The notes beneath the pieces are model-generated. The model saw only the letters and a list, made by a program, of their open reading frames with translations, had not been told where the DNA came from and made no database searches. 9,449 nt of DNA from Colivicinus sp022776215 (GTDB lineage: Bacteria > Bacillota_I > Bacilli_A > Erysipelotrichales > Erysipelotrichaceae), in NCBI GenBank assembly GCA_022776215.1, contig JALFIR010000070.1, forward strand, positions 1 through 9,449, written 5' to 3'. Below are positions 1 to 5,883 of this stretch, piece after piece. The position numbers and the translations under genes are program-made. Numbering within the stretch: position 1 is the stretch's first letter; every line of letters starts with the position of its first letter.

Positions 1-39
1 ATCTTTTAAATCAATAAAATCTTTGATACCATAATTCAT
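1..39 (-). CDS. 5' end of an unidentified leftward gene (partial)
   Basis: Reading the minus strand, an ATG at 39-37 is preceded at a good 5-6 base distance by an AAAGGAG ribosome binding site (about 49-43). It opens a frame that stays open to the window edge and begins MNYGIKDFIDLKD. Only 13 codons are visible, too few to assign a family or function. It lies downstream of the dtxR-like gene on the same strand, but a strong terminator at 210-240 and a 184-base gap suggest it has its own promoter. The ribosome binding site and start are clear, so a real gene start is likely; its identity is unknown. Confidence 0.6.
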   Translation of the reverse strand, partial: MNYGIKDFIDLKD

Positions 40-87
40 GCGAACTCCTTTCTGATACGACTGCAAAATAAATCATAAAGGAAAAGT

Positions 88-129
88 AAAAAAGAGAGAA
101 GAATTCTAATAGATTTTTCCCTCTTTTTT
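88..129 (-). terminator. Terminator-like hairpin in the leader of the leftward gene
   Basis: Bases 88-100 (AAAAAAGAGAGAA) pair with 117-129 (TTCCCTCTTTTTT) with one mismatch, leaving a 16-base loop. On either strand the 3' arm ends in six T residues. On the minus strand it lies between the dtxR-like gene and the start at 39. It could be a back-up terminator for the former or a terminator-like element in the 5' leader of the latter. The stem is A/T-rich and weaker than the hairpin at 210-240. Confidence 0.4.
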
Positions 130-157
130 ATTAAATATAATACTTTTAAAAAACTGT

Positions 158-192
158 CCCCTAAACTATTCCCCTAAAATGTAGACCCCTAA
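158..192. repeat. Three copies of CCCCTAA
   Basis: CCCCTAA occurs at 158-164, 171-177 and 186-192, so the minus strand carries three TTAGGGG units at 13- and 15-base intervals. They sit between the dtxR-like gene and the next leftward gene, just upstream on the minus strand of a weak -10-like TATTAT (142-137). The regular spacing in otherwise AT-rich DNA suggests a protein-binding array or a structured leader. No known regulator is assigned. Confidence 0.4.
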
Positions 193-209
193 CAAGTTTG
201 GATACCCAG

Positions 210-240
210 AAAAAGCACAGGGTTTAAACCCTGTGCTTTT
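210..240 (-). terminator. Rho-independent terminator of the dtxR-like gene
   Basis: Bases 211-240 form a perfect 30-base palindrome, with arm AAAAGCACAGGG and centre TTTAAA. On the minus strand the 3' arm ends in five T residues. The gene's stop codon TAA (226-224) lies in the centre of the palindrome, so the last coding codons form the 5' arm of the terminator. The symmetry means it could also stop transcription entering from the left. Confidence 0.85.
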
Positions 241-595
241 CTAAATGTTCCTTGATCTTAATAAATGATTCGTCAGATAAACAATGTTCAATCTTGCATG
301 CATCTTCTTCAGCTTGTTTTTCTTCAACTCCAATACAAATTAAAGCTTCAGTAACGACTACATGTCTTTCATAAATCTTAGTAGCCAAATCTTTACCTTT
401 TTTAAGTAATTTTATATGGCCATTACCATCTATTGAAATATAATGATTTTCTTTTAAGATTTTCATCGCTCTTGAGACAGAAGGCTTAGAATAATCCATA
501 GCTTCTGCAACATCAAGAGAAATAACATAAGGTTTTTCGTTAGATAGTCTTAAGATTGTCTCAAGGTACATTTCACCTGATTCAAGTATTTTCAT
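224..595 (-). CDS. DtxR/MntR-family metal-dependent transcriptional regulator
   Basis: A 123-residue cytoplasmic DNA-binding protein of the DtxR/MntR family, whose members repress metal-uptake genes when loaded with Fe(II) or Mn(II). Residues 7-65 form the winged helix-turn-helix (SLDVAEAM then SKPSVSRAMKIL as the recognition helix). The dimerisation helices follow, with YERH (His78) and ACKIEH (Cys100, Glu103, His104). The length matches MntR-type proteins (about 140 residues) and there is no SH3 domain as in DtxR (about 226). The first metal ligand position is Met9 (EMYLE) and the later one Cys100, matching DtxR Met10/Cys102 rather than MntR Asp8/Glu99; this favours iron as effector. It is divergent from the feo operon and probably its repressor. 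ATG 595 is the only sensible start: Met9 is itself a predicted ligand and a stop codon lies in frame just upstream. No Shine-Dalgarno precedes it. Confidence 0.9.
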   Translation of the reverse strand: MKILESGEMYLETILRLSNEKPYVISLDVAEAMDYSKPSVSRAMKILKENHYISIDGNGHIKLLKKGKDLATKIYERHVVVTEALICIGVEEKQAEEDACKIEHCLSDESFIKIKEHLEKHRV

Positions 596-601
596 ATATT
601 T

Positions 602-610
602 ATATTAACA
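602..610 (-). promoter_or_regulatory. Extended -10 promoter of the dtxR-like gene
   Basis: On the minus strand TGTTAATAT (610-602) is a TGn extended -10 element. Six bases separate it from the ATG at 595, which places the expected +1 on or beside the start codon and would give a leaderless mRNA. No good -35 is seen, and extended -10 promoters often do without one. It lies close to the -35 of the feo promoter on the other strand, so the two promoters probably interfere. Confidence 0.45.
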
Positions 611-614
611 CTTA

Positions 615-643
615 TTGACTTTAAAAAACAGGAGGTATATATT
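615..643 (+). promoter_or_regulatory. Promoter of the feo operon
   Basis: TTGACT (615-620) and TATATT (638-643) are separated by 17 bases, the optimal sigma-A spacing. Transcription would start near 650, the first base of the operator array at 650-683. A repressor bound there would block initiation or early elongation. Confidence 0.7.
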
Positions 644-649
644 ATTCAT

Positions 650-683
650 GTTAGCAAGAGCTAACTAGTTAGCAATGGCTAAG
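650..683. promoter_or_regulatory. Double operator for an iron-type DtxR regulator
   Basis: Two inverted repeats lie back to back: GTTAGC-aaga-GCTAAC (650-665) and GTTAGC-aatg-GCTAAG (668-683), with centres 18 bp apart. Between them GCTAAC-TA-GTTAGC (660-673) is itself a perfect palindrome, so four alternating half-sites are present. The half-sites TTAG/CTAA resemble those of DtxR/IdeR boxes. The array starts at the predicted +1 and its right end overlaps the feoA Shine-Dalgarno sequence (681-687). The regulator encoded at 224-595 is the obvious candidate to bind. The repeats are seen directly; the binding protein is inferred. Confidence 0.75.
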
Positions 684-691
684 GAGGTAAT

Positions 692-907
692 ATGATGCCA
701 CTATCATTTTTAAGAAAAGGACAAGTAGGAAAAGTTACTAATATTGTTGGTAATAACGAGATTAAAGCTCATTTAAAAGACTTAGGATTTGTCTTAGGAG
801 CTGATATTAGTGTAGTTAATGAATTAGCAGGTAATATTATTGTCAATGTCAAAGAAAGTAGAGTGGCAATAGATAGAAACTTAGCTAATAAGATTATGGT
901 TGATTAG
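692..907 (+). CDS. feoA: FeoA-domain protein (first of two)
   Basis: A 71-residue SH3-like FeoA-domain protein, a small cytoplasmic partner thought to act on the G-protein or membrane part of the ferrous-iron transporter FeoB. The fold is visible from PLSFLRKGQVGKV, followed by the helix segment IKAHLKDLGFVLGADISVV and the final strand SRVAIDRNLANKIMV. It is the first gene of the operon, 11 bases ahead of a second feoA. AAGGAGG (681-687) is 4 bases from ATG 692 and 7 bases from ATG 695. The second ATG is the better spaced, so the protein may start one residue later. The ribosome binding site overlaps the right arm of the operator, so repressor binding or the equivalent RNA hairpin could affect expression. 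It is clearly a FeoA; which of the two copies pairs with FeoB is unknown. Confidence 0.88.
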   Translation: MMPLSFLRKGQVGKVTNIVGNNEIKAHLKDLGFVLGADISVVNELAGNIIVNVKESRVAIDRNLANKIMVD

Positions 908-918
908 AAAGGGGAAGT

Positions 919-1140
919 ATGCTTACTTTAAGAGATGTTAAAATTGGTGAAACAGTTACAGTAGTAAAACTTCATGGTGAAGGCGCTATTAAAAGAAGAA
1001 TCATGGATATGGGTATTACTAAAGGTGTTGTGATTAAGGTTGTGAAGGTTGCACCACTTGGTGATCCGCTTGAGATTAATGTTAGAGGGTATGAATTGTC
1101 TTTAAGAAAGGCTGATGCTGATCTTATTGAGGTTTGTTAA
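919..1140 (+). CDS. feoA: FeoA-domain protein (second copy)
   Basis: A 73-residue FeoA-domain protein, closer to the family pattern than the first copy. It opens with LTLRDVKIGETVTVVKL, followed by GAIKRRIMDMGITKGVVIKVVKVAPLGDPLEINVRGYELSLRKADADLIEV, in which the central MGITKG turn and the APLGDPLEI strand are characteristic. The start at ATG 919 is preceded by an AAAGGGGA ribosome binding site (about 908-915). It follows the first feoA by 11 bases and precedes feoB by 46 bases. Tandem feoA genes ahead of feoB are common in Firmicutes. The two copies are quite diverged, so this is not a recent duplication. Confidence 0.92.
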   Translation: MLTLRDVKIGETVTVVKLHGEGAIKRRIMDMGITKGVVIKVVKVAPLGDPLEINVRGYELSLRKADADLIEVC

Positions 1141-1156
1141 ATTTTTTTAAGTATAA

Positions 1157-1172
1157 GTTAGCTTGAGCTAAC
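1157..1172. promoter_or_regulatory. Third GTTAGC-N4-GCTAAC operator, ahead of feoB
   Basis: GTTAGC-ttga-GCTAAC is a perfect inverted repeat, extended by one pair (A1156/T1173). It matches the promoter-proximal operators at 650-683 and shares the run GAGCTAACTAG with the first of them. It lies in the 46-base feoA-feoB gap, 2 bases before the feoB ribosome binding site. A weak promoter-like pair, TTGAGG (1127-1132) and TATAAG (1152-1157), precedes it at a 19-base spacing. It could therefore control an internal feoB promoter or act as a roadblock. Confidence 0.65.
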
Positions 1173-1186
1173 TAGGGAAGGTCATT

Positions 1187-3655
1187 ATGGAAATTAAAAT
1201 TGCATTAGCAGGTAATCCTAACTGTGGTAAAACAACATTGTTTAATAGTCTAACAGGATCAAATCAATTTGTTGGAAACTGGCCAGGTGTTACTGTAGAG
1301 AAAAAAGAAGGTAAATTAAAGAAAAATGAGGGTGTGATTATTACCGATTTACCAGGTATTTATTCATTGTCTCCTTATACATTAGAAGAAGTAGTTGCGA
1401 GAAACTATCTAATTAATGAAAAGCCTGATGTTATCTTGAATATTATTGATGGTTCAAATTTGGAAAGAAACTTGTATTTAACAACACAACTTCTTGAAAT
1501 AGGAATTCCAGTAGTTTGTGCTATCAATATGATGGATGTCGTTAATAAAAATGGCGATAAGATTAATGTTGAAAAGCTATCTAAGGAGCTTGGTTGTAAG
1601 GTAGTTGAAATATCTGCGCTAAAGGGAACAGGTGTTGAAGAATGTGCTAAGGAAGCTGTTAAGGCAGCTGGTAAGATACAAGTAATAAGTCATAAGTATG
1701 CTGATGATATTGAAGAAGCACTTAATAATATTGAAGAAAAAGTATTAAGTAAGGTTTCTAATAAGAGATGGTATGCCATTAAGTTATTTGAAAGAGATAC
1801 TAAGGCTATTGAAAGTTTGGATATTAATACTGAACTAATTGAAGCTGATATTAAACATATTGAAAAGAAATATGATGATGATTCTGAAAGCATCATTACT
1901 AATGAAAGATATAACTTCATTTCTTCAATTATTCATGATGTCTTAGTTAAGAAGGATAAGGAAGCCTTAAGTACTTCAGATAAGATTGATAGAATTGTTA
2001 CTAATAGATGGCTGGGTTTACCAATCTTTGCGGTAATTATGTTCCTTGTTTATTATATTTCAATGGTTACTTTTGGTGCTTCAGCTACTGATTTTACAAA
2101 TGATGGTGTCTTTGGTGATGGATGGCATTTGTTGGGCATTGGTACAAGTGTTTATGAAGAGGCAAGTGAAGAATATGGTGATTCTGATTTGATCATCGAA
2201 GCATTTAATAATGAATATGGTAATGATGATATTTCTTATTCAGTTGATTTAGAGAATGAAGAATATGATGAAACTAGGGCTAAGTCAGCACTTGATGAAT
2301 TATATTCATTAGTTGATGATAATGCTTCTGTTACATATACAGTAGAAGATGAAGAAACACTTGCTACTGAAGATTTCAAAGCTAGTAAAGATGATTTAAA
2401 GGAATCAATTGAAAATTATCTAAATACAGAATATAAAGAAGGATATGGTGCTCCTGATACATCTAATTATGGTATTTGGGTACCAGGTGTTCCAGTATTA
2501 ATCGAGAATCTATTAGATAGAATTAATTGTGCTGATTGGTTAAAAGGTTTAATCCTTGATGGCATTGTTGCAGGTGCTGGTGCAGTATTAGGATTTGTAC
2601 CTCAGATGTTAGTCTTGTTCTTCCTATTAGCATTCTTAGAAGCTTGTGGCTATATGGCTCGTATCGCCTTTGTCTTAGATAGAATCTTTAGAAAGTTTGG
2701 TTTATCTGGTAAGTCATTTATTCCAATGTTAATTGGTACAGGTTGTGGTGTTCCAGGTATTATGGCATCTAGAACTATTGAAAATGAAAGAGATAGACGT
2801 ATGACTATTATGACAACTACTTTCATTCCTTGTGGTGCTAAGGTTCCATTTATTTCAATGATTGCCGGTGCTTTATTTAATAACTCACCATGGGTATCTA
2901 CTAGTGCTTACTTTGTTGGTATGGCAGCGATTGTGGTATCTGGTATTATCCTAAAGAAGACAAAGATGTTCTCTGGTGATCCTGCACCATTTGTTATGGA
3001 ACTTCCTGCTTATCATATGCCAAGATTAATTGATGTATTACGTTCAATGTGGGAAAGAGGTTGGTCATTTATTAAGAAGGCTGGTACTATTATTGTGCTT
3101 TCAACTATCTTTGTATGGTTTACTTCTTACTTTGGTTTTGTGGATGGACATTTCCAAATGTTAAGTGAAGAACAAATTGATTCTTCAATACTAGCATCTA
3201 TTGGTAACTTAATAGCTTGGATTTTCATACCTCTTGGTTGGGGTAATTGGCAAGCAGCTGTTGCTAGTATCACAGGACTTGTTGCTAAGGAAAATATTGT
3301 AGCTACAATGTCAATATTGTATGGTGGTGGTGAATTATCTACTTATGCTACTTTAGCTACTCATTTCACTGCTATTACCGGCTATTCATTCTTAGTGTTT
3401 AACTTATTATGTGCTCCATGTTTTGCGGCAATTGGTGCTATAAAAAGAGAAATGAACAATCCTAAGTGGACATGGTTTGCGATTTTATATCAATGTGGCT
3501 TTGCCTATGTTATTGCATTCTTGGTTACTCAAATTGGTAATGCCTTTGTTGGAAGTATTAATATCTTAGGTATAATTATTTCAGTAGCCATCTTAGCTTG
3601 TATGATTTATATGTTATTCTTTAAGAAATATAAGGAAGCTACTACATTAGAATAA
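1187..3655 (+). CDS. feoB: Ferrous iron transporter FeoB
   Basis: An 822-residue Fe(II) transporter with a cytoplasmic N-terminal G domain and a membrane core. The G motifs are GNPNCGKTT (9-17), the switch Thr36 in NWPGVTVEK, DLPG (54-57), NMMD (114-117) and SALKGTG (143-149). A GDI-like helical region follows to about 270. The first membrane helix is near 277-295. The core carries the paired pore motifs GTGCGVPG (517-524) and IPCGAKVP (547-554), and APC (743-745) in a later helix; several helices follow to 812. Between the first and second helices lies an acidic segment (about 322-428; 33 Asp/Glu against 6 Lys/Arg), which makes the protein longer than the common ~700 residues. The start is ATG 1187, with GGGAAGG (1175-1181) 5 bases upstream. 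It is the central gene of the feo operon. Confidence 0.97.
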   Translation: MEIKIALAGNPNCGKTTLFNSLTGSNQFVGNWPGVTVEKKEGKLKKNEGVIITDLPGIYSLSPYTLEEVVARNYLINEKPDVILNIIDGSNLERNLYLTTQLLEIGIPVVCAINMMDVVNKNGDKINVEKLSKELGCKVVEISALKGTGVEECAKEAVKAAGKIQVISHKYADDIEEALNNIEEKVLSKVSNKRWYAIKLFERDTKAIESLDINTELIEADIKHIEKKYDDDSESIITNERYNFISSIIHDVLVKKDKEALSTSDKIDRIVTNRWLGLPIFAVIMFLVYYISMVTFGASATDFTNDGVFGDGWHLLGIGTSVYEEASEEYGDSDLIIEAFNNEYGNDDISYSVDLENEEYDETRAKSALDELYSLVDDNASVTYTVEDEETLATEDFKASKDDLKESIENYLNTEYKEGYGAPDTSNYGIWVPGVPVLIENLLDRINCADWLKGLILDGIVAGAGAVLGFVPQMLVLFFLLAFLEACGYMARIAFVLDRIFRKFGLSGKSFIPMLIGTGCGVPGIMASRTIENERDRRMTIMTTTFIPCGAKVPFISMIAGALFNNSPWVSTSAYFVGMAAIVVSGIILKKTKMFSGDPAPFVMELPAYHMPRLIDVLRSMWERGWSFIKKAGTIIVLSTIFVWFTSYFGFVDGHFQMLSEEQIDSSILASIGNLIAWIFIPLGWGNWQAAVASITGLVAKENIVATMSILYGGGELSTYATLATHFTAITGYSFLVFNLLCAPCFAAIGAIKREMNNPKWTWFAILYQCGFAYVIAFLVTQIGNAFVGSINILGIIISVAILACMIYMLFFKKYKEATTLE

Positions 3656-3665
3656 GGAGGAATTG

Positions 3666-3854
3666 ATGGGAACTGCAATTGTTGTGATCATCTTAATAAT
3701 TATTGTTTATCTTATTATCAAGAGTATGCTAAGTGGTAAGGTATCATGTAGTCATGATTGTAATAGTTGTGGAAGTCATGGTTCTTGTCATAAGCTTGAT
3801 GATCTTAAAAGAGATTTAAAGAAGGCAAAAGATGAAATACAAATTAAAAGTTGA
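3666..3854 (+). CDS. FeoB-associated Cys-rich membrane protein
   Basis: A 62-residue single-pass membrane peptide. Residues 4-22 form one hydrophobic helix. A Cys/His cluster follows (Cys28, Cys32, Cys35, Cys41 with His30, His38, His42 in CSHDCNSCGSHGSCH), then a charged tail. This is the pattern of the FeoB-associated Cys-rich family, usually encoded directly after feoB and suspected of handling iron at the membrane; its exact function is not established. AAGGAGG (3654-3660) overlaps the feoB stop codon. ATG 3666 is 5 bases from it. The TTG at 3663 that would extend the frame by one codon is only 2 bases away and is not the likely start. The 3' end overlaps the next gene by 23 bases. Confidence 0.85.
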   Translation: MGTAIVVIILIIIVYLIIKSMLSGKVSCSHDCNSCGSHGSCHKLDDLKRDLKKAKDEIQIKS

Positions 3855-4047
3855 TGGTATGGCTTGTTCGATGTGTGAAGCCCATGTGAATGATTGTATT
3901 AGAAATAACTTTAAGGTTAAGAAGGTTAAGTCTAATCATAAAAATGGGGATGTAACTATTGATTGCGATAAACCATTAGATAAAACATTATTAAAAGATA
4001 TAATCGATAAAACAGGTTATATTGTCTTAAAGATTGAAGAAGCGTAA
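3832..4047 (+). CDS. Small heavy-metal-associated (HMA) domain protein
   Basis: A 71-residue single HMA domain with the ferredoxin-like pattern of copper chaperones and metal-ATPase N-termini. It starts with strand KYKLKVDGM, then the metal-binding loop MACSMC (Cys12, Cys15), helix EAHVNDCIRNNF, strand VKKVKSNHKNGDVTIDC, and ends with a helix and strand. The extra Cys20 and Cys45 are not part of the CxxC site. The start ATG 3832 lies inside the preceding gene, with AAGAAGG (3819-3825) 6 bases upstream; the 23-base overlap implies translational coupling. Isolated HMA proteins usually carry Cu(I), so being the last gene of a ferrous-iron operon is notable. It may deliver or scavenge a metal for the Feo system, or link copper and iron. 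The specific role is inferred. Confidence 0.85.
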   Translation: MKYKLKVDGMACSMCEAHVNDCIRNNFKVKKVKSNHKNGDVTIDCDKPLDKTLLKDIIDKTGYIVLKIEEA

Positions 4048-4061
4048 TGCTTCTTCTTTTT
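4036..4061 (+). terminator. Terminator of the feo operon
   Basis: GAAGAAGC (4036-4043) pairs with GCTTCTTC (4049-4056) around a 5-base loop and is followed by five T residues (4057-4061). The stop codon TAA of the HMA gene (4045-4047) is in the loop, so the last three sense codons form the 5' arm. Confidence 0.85.
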
Positions 4062-4068
4062 GTATAAG

Positions 4069-4094
4069 AAAAGTCAGAATTTAATCTGACTTTT
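4069..4094 (-). terminator. Two-way terminator between feo and rnj
   Basis: AAAAGTCAGA (4069-4078) pairs with TCTGACTTTT (4085-4094) around a 6-base A/T loop. Both strands end in a T run (five T on the plus strand, four on the minus). The rnj stop codon (4096-4094) touches the hairpin. It mainly terminates the leftward def-rnj transcript and also backs up the feo terminator at 4036-4061. Confidence 0.8.
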
Positions 4095-5827
4095 TACTTA
4101 TATTTTCTCTTAGTTACTTCAATATTATTTAAGATAACAGGAATAACGATTGGATTTCTATTAGTCTTTGAATAAAGATAAGGTTCCAAAGTATTCTTGA
4201 TACAATTCTTTAAATCATTAAAAGTAACTTTTTGTTTCATTGTTTCCTTTAAAGCGTCATATACAAGAGTTTCAGCTTCCTTAATCATTGGCTGATTTTC
4301 CTTGATATAAACAAAGCCTCTAGAAACAATACCTGGTTTACATAAAATCTTATTAGTTCTTGAATCGATACATACCACAACCGCAACCATACCATTGTCA
4401 GCTAAGATTTGACGGTCCTTCAAGACACTAGTTGATAAACCTGATACATCTCTTCCATCTACATAGATGGCGTCAGTCTGTATTCTTGTGTTAGATCTAA
4501 ATACTTCACCATTTCTTAGTACCAAAGCATCACCATTAGCACAAATGAAACAATTTTCTTCAGGAATACCTGTTTCTACAGCAGTTGACGCGTGGAGTTT
4601 AAGCATCTTATATTCACCATGTACTGGCATAAAATAAGTTGGCTTAATCAATTGAATCATCAATTTTTGTTCCTCACTTGAGGCATGTCCTGTTGTATGC
4701 AATGATTGGAAGGTCTTATTTTCAAGTACCTTAGCTCCATTTCTTACAAGTTGATTGATAATACCTGATACGTTTAGGGCATTGCCAGGAATTGGATTAC
4801 TAGATAAGACAACAGTATCACCTGGGATAATCTTGATATATTTATGAACACCATTGGCGATTCTAGATAGAGCTGCCAATGTTTCACCTTGAGATCCTGT
4901 ACATACAATACATAATTTCTCAGGAGGGAAGGTGTTTACCATATCTTGAGTAATAAAGGTATCGTTTGGAACATCGATTGTTTTTAATTGTTTACCAATT
5001 TCGACAACATTTTCCATCGATCTACCAAGTACTAATACCTTACGATCACAAATAGATGCTGATTTAATAATTTGAGCTAATCTATTAACATTTGATGCGA
5101 AAGTAGAAACAATTAGTCTCCCTGGTGTCTTCTTAATAATGTCATATACTGTATGAGCTACTTTCTTTTCAGAGATTGAGAAACCTTCAACCTCAGAGTT
5201 TGTAGAATCCGACATTAATAGGGTTACACCTGCAGCACCAATATAAGCCATCTTTTGATAGTCAGCATTATTGCCAATAGGGGTTAAGTCAAACTTAAAG
5301 TCACCTGTTTCCACGATTCTTCCATTTGGTGTATTAATTAAAACACCAAGAGAATCAGGGATTGAGTGGATTGTATTGAAGAATCCTACTCTGAAATGAT
5401 TAGTTTGTACAACACTGTTTTCATCAATTTCTTCAATTTTGACGTTGAAGTTTTTTCTACGCTCACTTAATTTCTTTTCAATTAAAGATTTCGCAAATCT
5501 TGGGGCATAGATCTTGTTGATCTTACATGCCATTAATAAGAAAGGAATACCACCAATATGGTCTTCGTGACCATGGGTGATGATTAATCCTTTAATCTTG
5601 TCTTGATTCTTTATTAAATGGGTAAAATCAGGAATTACGTATTCTACACCTAGTAAGTCATCATCAGGGAACTTAACACCAGCATCGACAATTAAAATCT
5701 CGTCGTCCTGTTGGAAACAGTACATATTTTTACCGACTTCTCCAAGTCCACCTAATGCATAAACTAGTGTATCTTTTTTAACGTCATAATTTACACCATT
5801 ATAAGCATTCGGTTTTGAGCCTTTCAT
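4094..5827 (-). CDS. rnj: Ribonuclease J
   Basis: A 577-residue metallo-beta-lactamase/beta-CASP ribonuclease with combined endonuclease and 5'-3' exonuclease activity in mRNA decay and RNA maturation. The zinc site motifs are HGHEDH (85-90), His154 in TIHSIPDS, Asp176 in ETGDFKFD and, in the later motifs, HTTGHASSEE (377-386) and PVHGEYKML (401-409). SDSTNSE (206-212), TGSQGE (310-315) and SSNPIPGN (342-349) are also typical. The region beyond 450 corresponds to the C-terminal domain. It is about 20 residues longer than Bacillus RNase J1 (555), partly because of a short polar N-terminal extension. The start is ATG 5827 with GGAGG (5836-5832). It lies 56 bases after def on the same strand, probably in one transcript. 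RNase J1 and J2 cannot be told apart here. Confidence 0.96.
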   Translation of the reverse strand: MKGSKPNAYNGVNYDVKKDTLVYALGGLGEVGKNMYCFQQDDEILIVDAGVKFPDDDLLGVEYVIPDFTHLIKNQDKIKGLIITHGHEDHIGGIPFLLMACKINKIYAPRFAKSLIEKKLSERRKNFNVKIEEIDENSVVQTNHFRVGFFNTIHSIPDSLGVLINTPNGRIVETGDFKFDLTPIGNNADYQKMAYIGAAGVTLLMSDSTNSEVEGFSISEKKVAHTVYDIIKKTPGRLIVSTFASNVNRLAQIIKSASICDRKVLVLGRSMENVVEIGKQLKTIDVPNDTFITQDMVNTFPPEKLCIVCTGSQGETLAALSRIANGVHKYIKIIPGDTVVLSSNPIPGNALNVSGIINQLVRNGAKVLENKTFQSLHTTGHASSEEQKLMIQLIKPTYFMPVHGEYKMLKLHASTAVETGIPEENCFICANGDALVLRNGEVFRSNTRIQTDAIYVDGRDVSGLSTSVLKDRQILADNGMVAVVVCIDSRTNKILCKPGIVSRGFVYIKENQPMIKEAETLVYDALKETMKQKVTFNDLKNCIKNTLEPYLYSKTNRNPIVIPVILNNIEVTKRKYK

Positions 5828-5883
5828 TTTACCTCCATTATATTCTTTCCGATTTCATCCCTATTTTAAGTTAAAAATATCGA

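Noticed and set aside
158..206. Possible G-quadruplex on the minus strand (three GGGG runs plus one GGG)
   Set aside because: The loops would be 9-15 bases long and one run has only three G, so a stable quadruplex is unlikely.
648..668. A six-codon upstream ORF (MLARAN) with GGAGG at 631-635 before feoA
   Set aside because: The spacing to GGAGG is 12 bases, and the predicted transcription start near 650 would fall inside the ATG, so it is probably not in the mRNA. The sequence is better explained by the operator palindrome.
675..695. A six-codon ORF (MAKEVI) overlapping the feoA start
   Set aside because: It has no ribosome binding site of its own and its bases are fully accounted for by operator and Shine-Dalgarno sequence.
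1690..1920. A 76-codon open frame on the minus strand inside feoB
   Set aside because: It is antisense to the well-conserved FeoB G-domain/GDI region, has low-complexity Ser/Leu composition, and lacks a ribosome binding site.
5837..5842. A TATAAT on the minus strand just ahead of rnj
   Set aside because: It abuts the GGAGG of rnj, so a transcript starting from it would lack the ribosome binding site. No -35 is present at the right distance. It is probably chance in AT-rich DNA.
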